Shown here piece by piece: positions 62,160 through 64,000 of a DNA stretch of 64,000 nucleotides. Under the pieces are notes generated by a model. That model searched no databases, was not told the DNA's origin, and saw only the letters and a list, made by a program, of their open reading frames with translations. The position numbers and the translations under genes were made by a program. Source of the DNA: Candidatus Gastranaerophilales bacterium (GTDB lineage: Bacteria; Cyanobacteriota; Vampirovibrionia; Gastranaerophilales; Gastranaerophilaceae); contig CAAGEQ010000019.1 in assembly GCA_900768915.1 (NCBI GenBank), forward strand, positions 59,051 to 123,050, written 5' to 3'. The first letter of the stretch is position 1. Each line of letters starts with the position of its first letter.

Positions 62160-63959
62160 TTAACCAAATAATTTAAATGTTCTTTCAACATTTTCTTTTG
62201 CAACGGTTTTTAATGTTTCCATCTCTTCTTTAAGAGCATTTCTTTCTGTATCTAATGCTGCTAAATCTGTATCATATTTTCTATCTTTGTTATCAATTTT
62301 TTTCATATCTGCTTCATATTTTGCTTCTGCTTTTCTTATAACTGATTCATCACTAACTTCTTGCAAATTAGTATCAGTTGCAACACTTGTATCATAATAA
62401 TTGCCATCATTATCAGGTTTTTCAAGAATAATTGAACCATTATTTACCATATTTGTTAACCATTCATTATTATCTTCTTTTCCATCTACTAAGAAATAGT
62501 TACCAGATGCTATTGCCTGACCAATTTCTAAATAATTAGTATAGTTTGGTGCTATTTCAGGATTATATTCTGTTGTTGGATTTTTAGTATTACCAACATT
62601 TTGAACATTTTGTTTAACACTATTTATATTTGCAGCCTCAGTGAAAGTCATATTGTGATTAGTAGACTCTAAATCAGCAAAAGTAGTACCATTTGAAGAT
62701 GCACAATTCTTGATATAATGTGTCCCATTGGTACTCCAAATCAATCCACCAATATCACCAGTAGACTCATCACTAGGTTTACTTGCTGATGCAGTTAATG
62801 TTACATCTGTATAACAATTTGATATTCCAGCTTGTCCATTTCCTTTTGATGCATTTGCACCCCAACCACCATAAATACCACCAGCTGAAGCATAAGAATT
62901 ATTTGAATTTGAAGAAATATTACCGGTTACATAACAATTGTCAGCATAAATACTATCCCAAGCCATACCAACAATACCACCAGCAACACCATTAGTAACT
63001 GTTATATCTGCACCTATATTACAGTTAGAAATATTATTTATTTCTGGTCCCCAAGTATTACCTAAAATACCACCAGATGGATCCTTAGAATTAATAGTTA
63101 CATTACCTGTAATGTTATCAACATCTAATGTCCCATTGTTGTTAACACCAACAACACCACCTGCTCCACCTGAACTTTTAATATTAACACCTGTATAAAT
63201 ATTATTAATAGTTATCGTTCCAGAATTAGTTTGTCCAATTAAACCACCGGTGTTACTTGTTGATTCAATTTTTCCACTAACAGAAATATTTTCTAAACTT
63301 ACATTACCATTCGTAGTATTTGCTAATGCACCAACTATACTATACCCTTTAATATTTGCATCAATATTTAAGTTATTAACTGAACCGCCATTTATAGTTG
63401 AGAATATACCACTAGAACCAGTTGCTTTAATTGTATGTCCATTACCATTTAACGAAGTAGTTAAAGTTCCAAGAGAAGAAGAAACTTGAATATCATCCAT
63501 CAAAACAATATTTTTACCTGCTGCAGCAAGACTTTTTAATCCGTTTGCATCAAATGCTAGATATTGCGTTGAATCATTTGCTAGTGTTAAAAAGTTACCA
63601 TTTTTAACAGCAAAACCTGATTTTAAACATGCAAATTCAACAGCATTTTTATCAGCATCTGCATTGAAGAAATCTATATCCGCTTGGGTTACAGCAATAG
63701 CACCAGATGAAGAAAGTCTGTATCCATCATTTAATAATGTATTATACGTAGCATCAACATAGTCAATTGTACCATCTGTACTAAGTCTTTTTATTTGAAT
63801 TTTTGATTTATCAATTGCTTCAAGATATGTTTCATACACACGTGAAGATTCGTTAGCCATTTGCAATTTCATTGCCTCTAACTTAGCCGCTTTGTATTCA
63901 ATTTGGTGCATTCTTGCTGTCAAATTTAGCAATCTTGCTTGAGATGACGACATTCCCAT
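62160..63959 (-). CDS. Conserved-ends family protein (member 3 of 3) with GLUG-like beta-helix core
   Basis: 599 aa. The N-terminus MGMSSSQARLLNLTAR through about residue 85 and the C-terminal 75 residues (QEVSDESVIRKAEAKYEAD to VERTFKLFG) are close to member 1 (12522-13277). The middle, residues about 155-410, is a right-handed beta-helix of GLUG-like repeats: NTGGLIGQTNSGTITI, AGGVVGVNNNGTLDVD, SGGILGNTWG, AGGIVGMAWDS. Such repeats occur in adhesins and proteases of surfaces. No signal peptide. So this family can swap a repeat adhesin-like core between fixed helical ends. Confidence 0.85.
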   Translation of the reverse strand: MGMSSSQARLLNLTARMHQIEYKAAKLEAMKLQMANESSRVYETYLEAIDKSKIQIKRLSTDGTIDYVDATYNTLLNDGYRLSSSGAIAVTQADIDFFNADADKNAVEFACLKSGFAVKNGNFLTLANDSTQYLAFDANGLKSLAAAGKNIVLMDDIQVSSSLGTLTTSLNGNGHTIKATGSSGIFSTINGGSVNNLNIDANIKGYSIVGALANTTNGNVSLENISVSGKIESTSNTGGLIGQTNSGTITINNIYTGVNIKSSGGAGGVVGVNNNGTLDVDNITGNVTINSKDPSGGILGNTWGPEINNISNCNIGADITVTNGVAGGIVGMAWDSIYADNCYVTGNISSNSNNSYASAGGIYGGWGANASKGNGQAGISNCYTDVTLTASASKPSDESTGDIGGLIWSTNGTHYIKNCASSNGTTFADLESTNHNMTFTEAANINSVKQNVQNVGNTKNPTTEYNPEIAPNYTNYLEIGQAIASGNYFLVDGKEDNNEWLTNMVNNGSIILEKPDNDGNYYDTSVATDTNLQEVSDESVIRKAEAKYEADMKKIDNKDRKYDTDLAALDTERNALKEEMETLKTVAKENVERTFKLFG

Positions 63960-64000
63960 ATTGAAGTTCCTTTGATTTCCCTATGCAAACACATACTATG

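Overview
The window is an AT-rich bacterial chromosome segment that uses the standard code (TGA is a normal stop). It encodes a Gram-negative style envelope: an RND pump with a TolC-type channel, signal peptidase I, a lytic transglycosylase and many small Sec-exported proteins. Gene content and style (an RNase E/G gene beside a fused two-domain radical SAM gene, glycogen-type GH13 and GH77 enzymes, and many short proteins unknown outside this kind of genome) suggest a non-photosynthetic relative of Cyanobacteria, of the Melainabacteria/Gastranaerophilales type found in guts. That placement is inference from style; no marker-gene tree was run. No phage, plasmid, CRISPR array or intact insertion sequence was seen.

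Layout. 1-4236: 3' part of an RND efflux gene overlapping a tolC-like gene. 4302-5564: serS. 6165-8552: rpmG, tRNA-Trp, secE, nusG, rplK, rplA, with two matching small hairpins before rplK and rplA that look like L1-type mRNA sites. 8673-12090: a sigma-70 factor divergent from a gene with 19 perfect-period 13-residue repeats. 12091-14074: an almost gene-free accessory stretch holding palindromic intergenic repeats, one gene of a conserved-ends protein family, two 115-bp tandem repeats that begin with the start of the tRNA-Lys gene, tRNA-Lys itself and a tRNA fragment. 14075-17665: a helical-repeat protein, a low-molecular-weight phosphatase, a GNAT-like protein and a QueD-like protein. 17801-18016: a 6S RNA gene with its promoter, followed by a split chromate transporter pair. 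19153-23045: oppABC-like genes with no ATPase genes. 23627-25687: dapB, asd and a small gene. 25742-32151: metG, a lytic transglycosylase, a periplasmic GH13 enzyme, a DMT permease and small exported proteins. 32141-40536: a long leftward run (membrane protein, zinc ribbon, rph, degenerate phosphoesterase, gph, small genes, radical SAM, RNase E/G). 40595-45056: a PHP protein, an M16 peptidase and a cytosolic zincin. 45107-54820: metK, mazG, mnmG, a degenerate prenyl synthase, lepB and several unknowns. 54968-63959: two more members of the conserved-ends family flanking a TPR/NHL gene, malQ, glmU and a GlcF-like gene.

How parts work together. rpmG to rplA form a translation/secretion/antitermination cluster. 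dapB and asd act in lysine and peptidoglycan precursor synthesis, alongside glmU for UDP-GlcNAc. MalQ and the exported GH13 enzyme point to alpha-glucan use. The most unusual material is (i) the 115-bp structured repeats sharing promoter, leader and first 11 nt with tRNA-Lys, (ii) the three proteins with near-identical ends and unrelated middles, and (iii) a recurring short N-terminal peptide in otherwise unrelated proteins without signal peptides.
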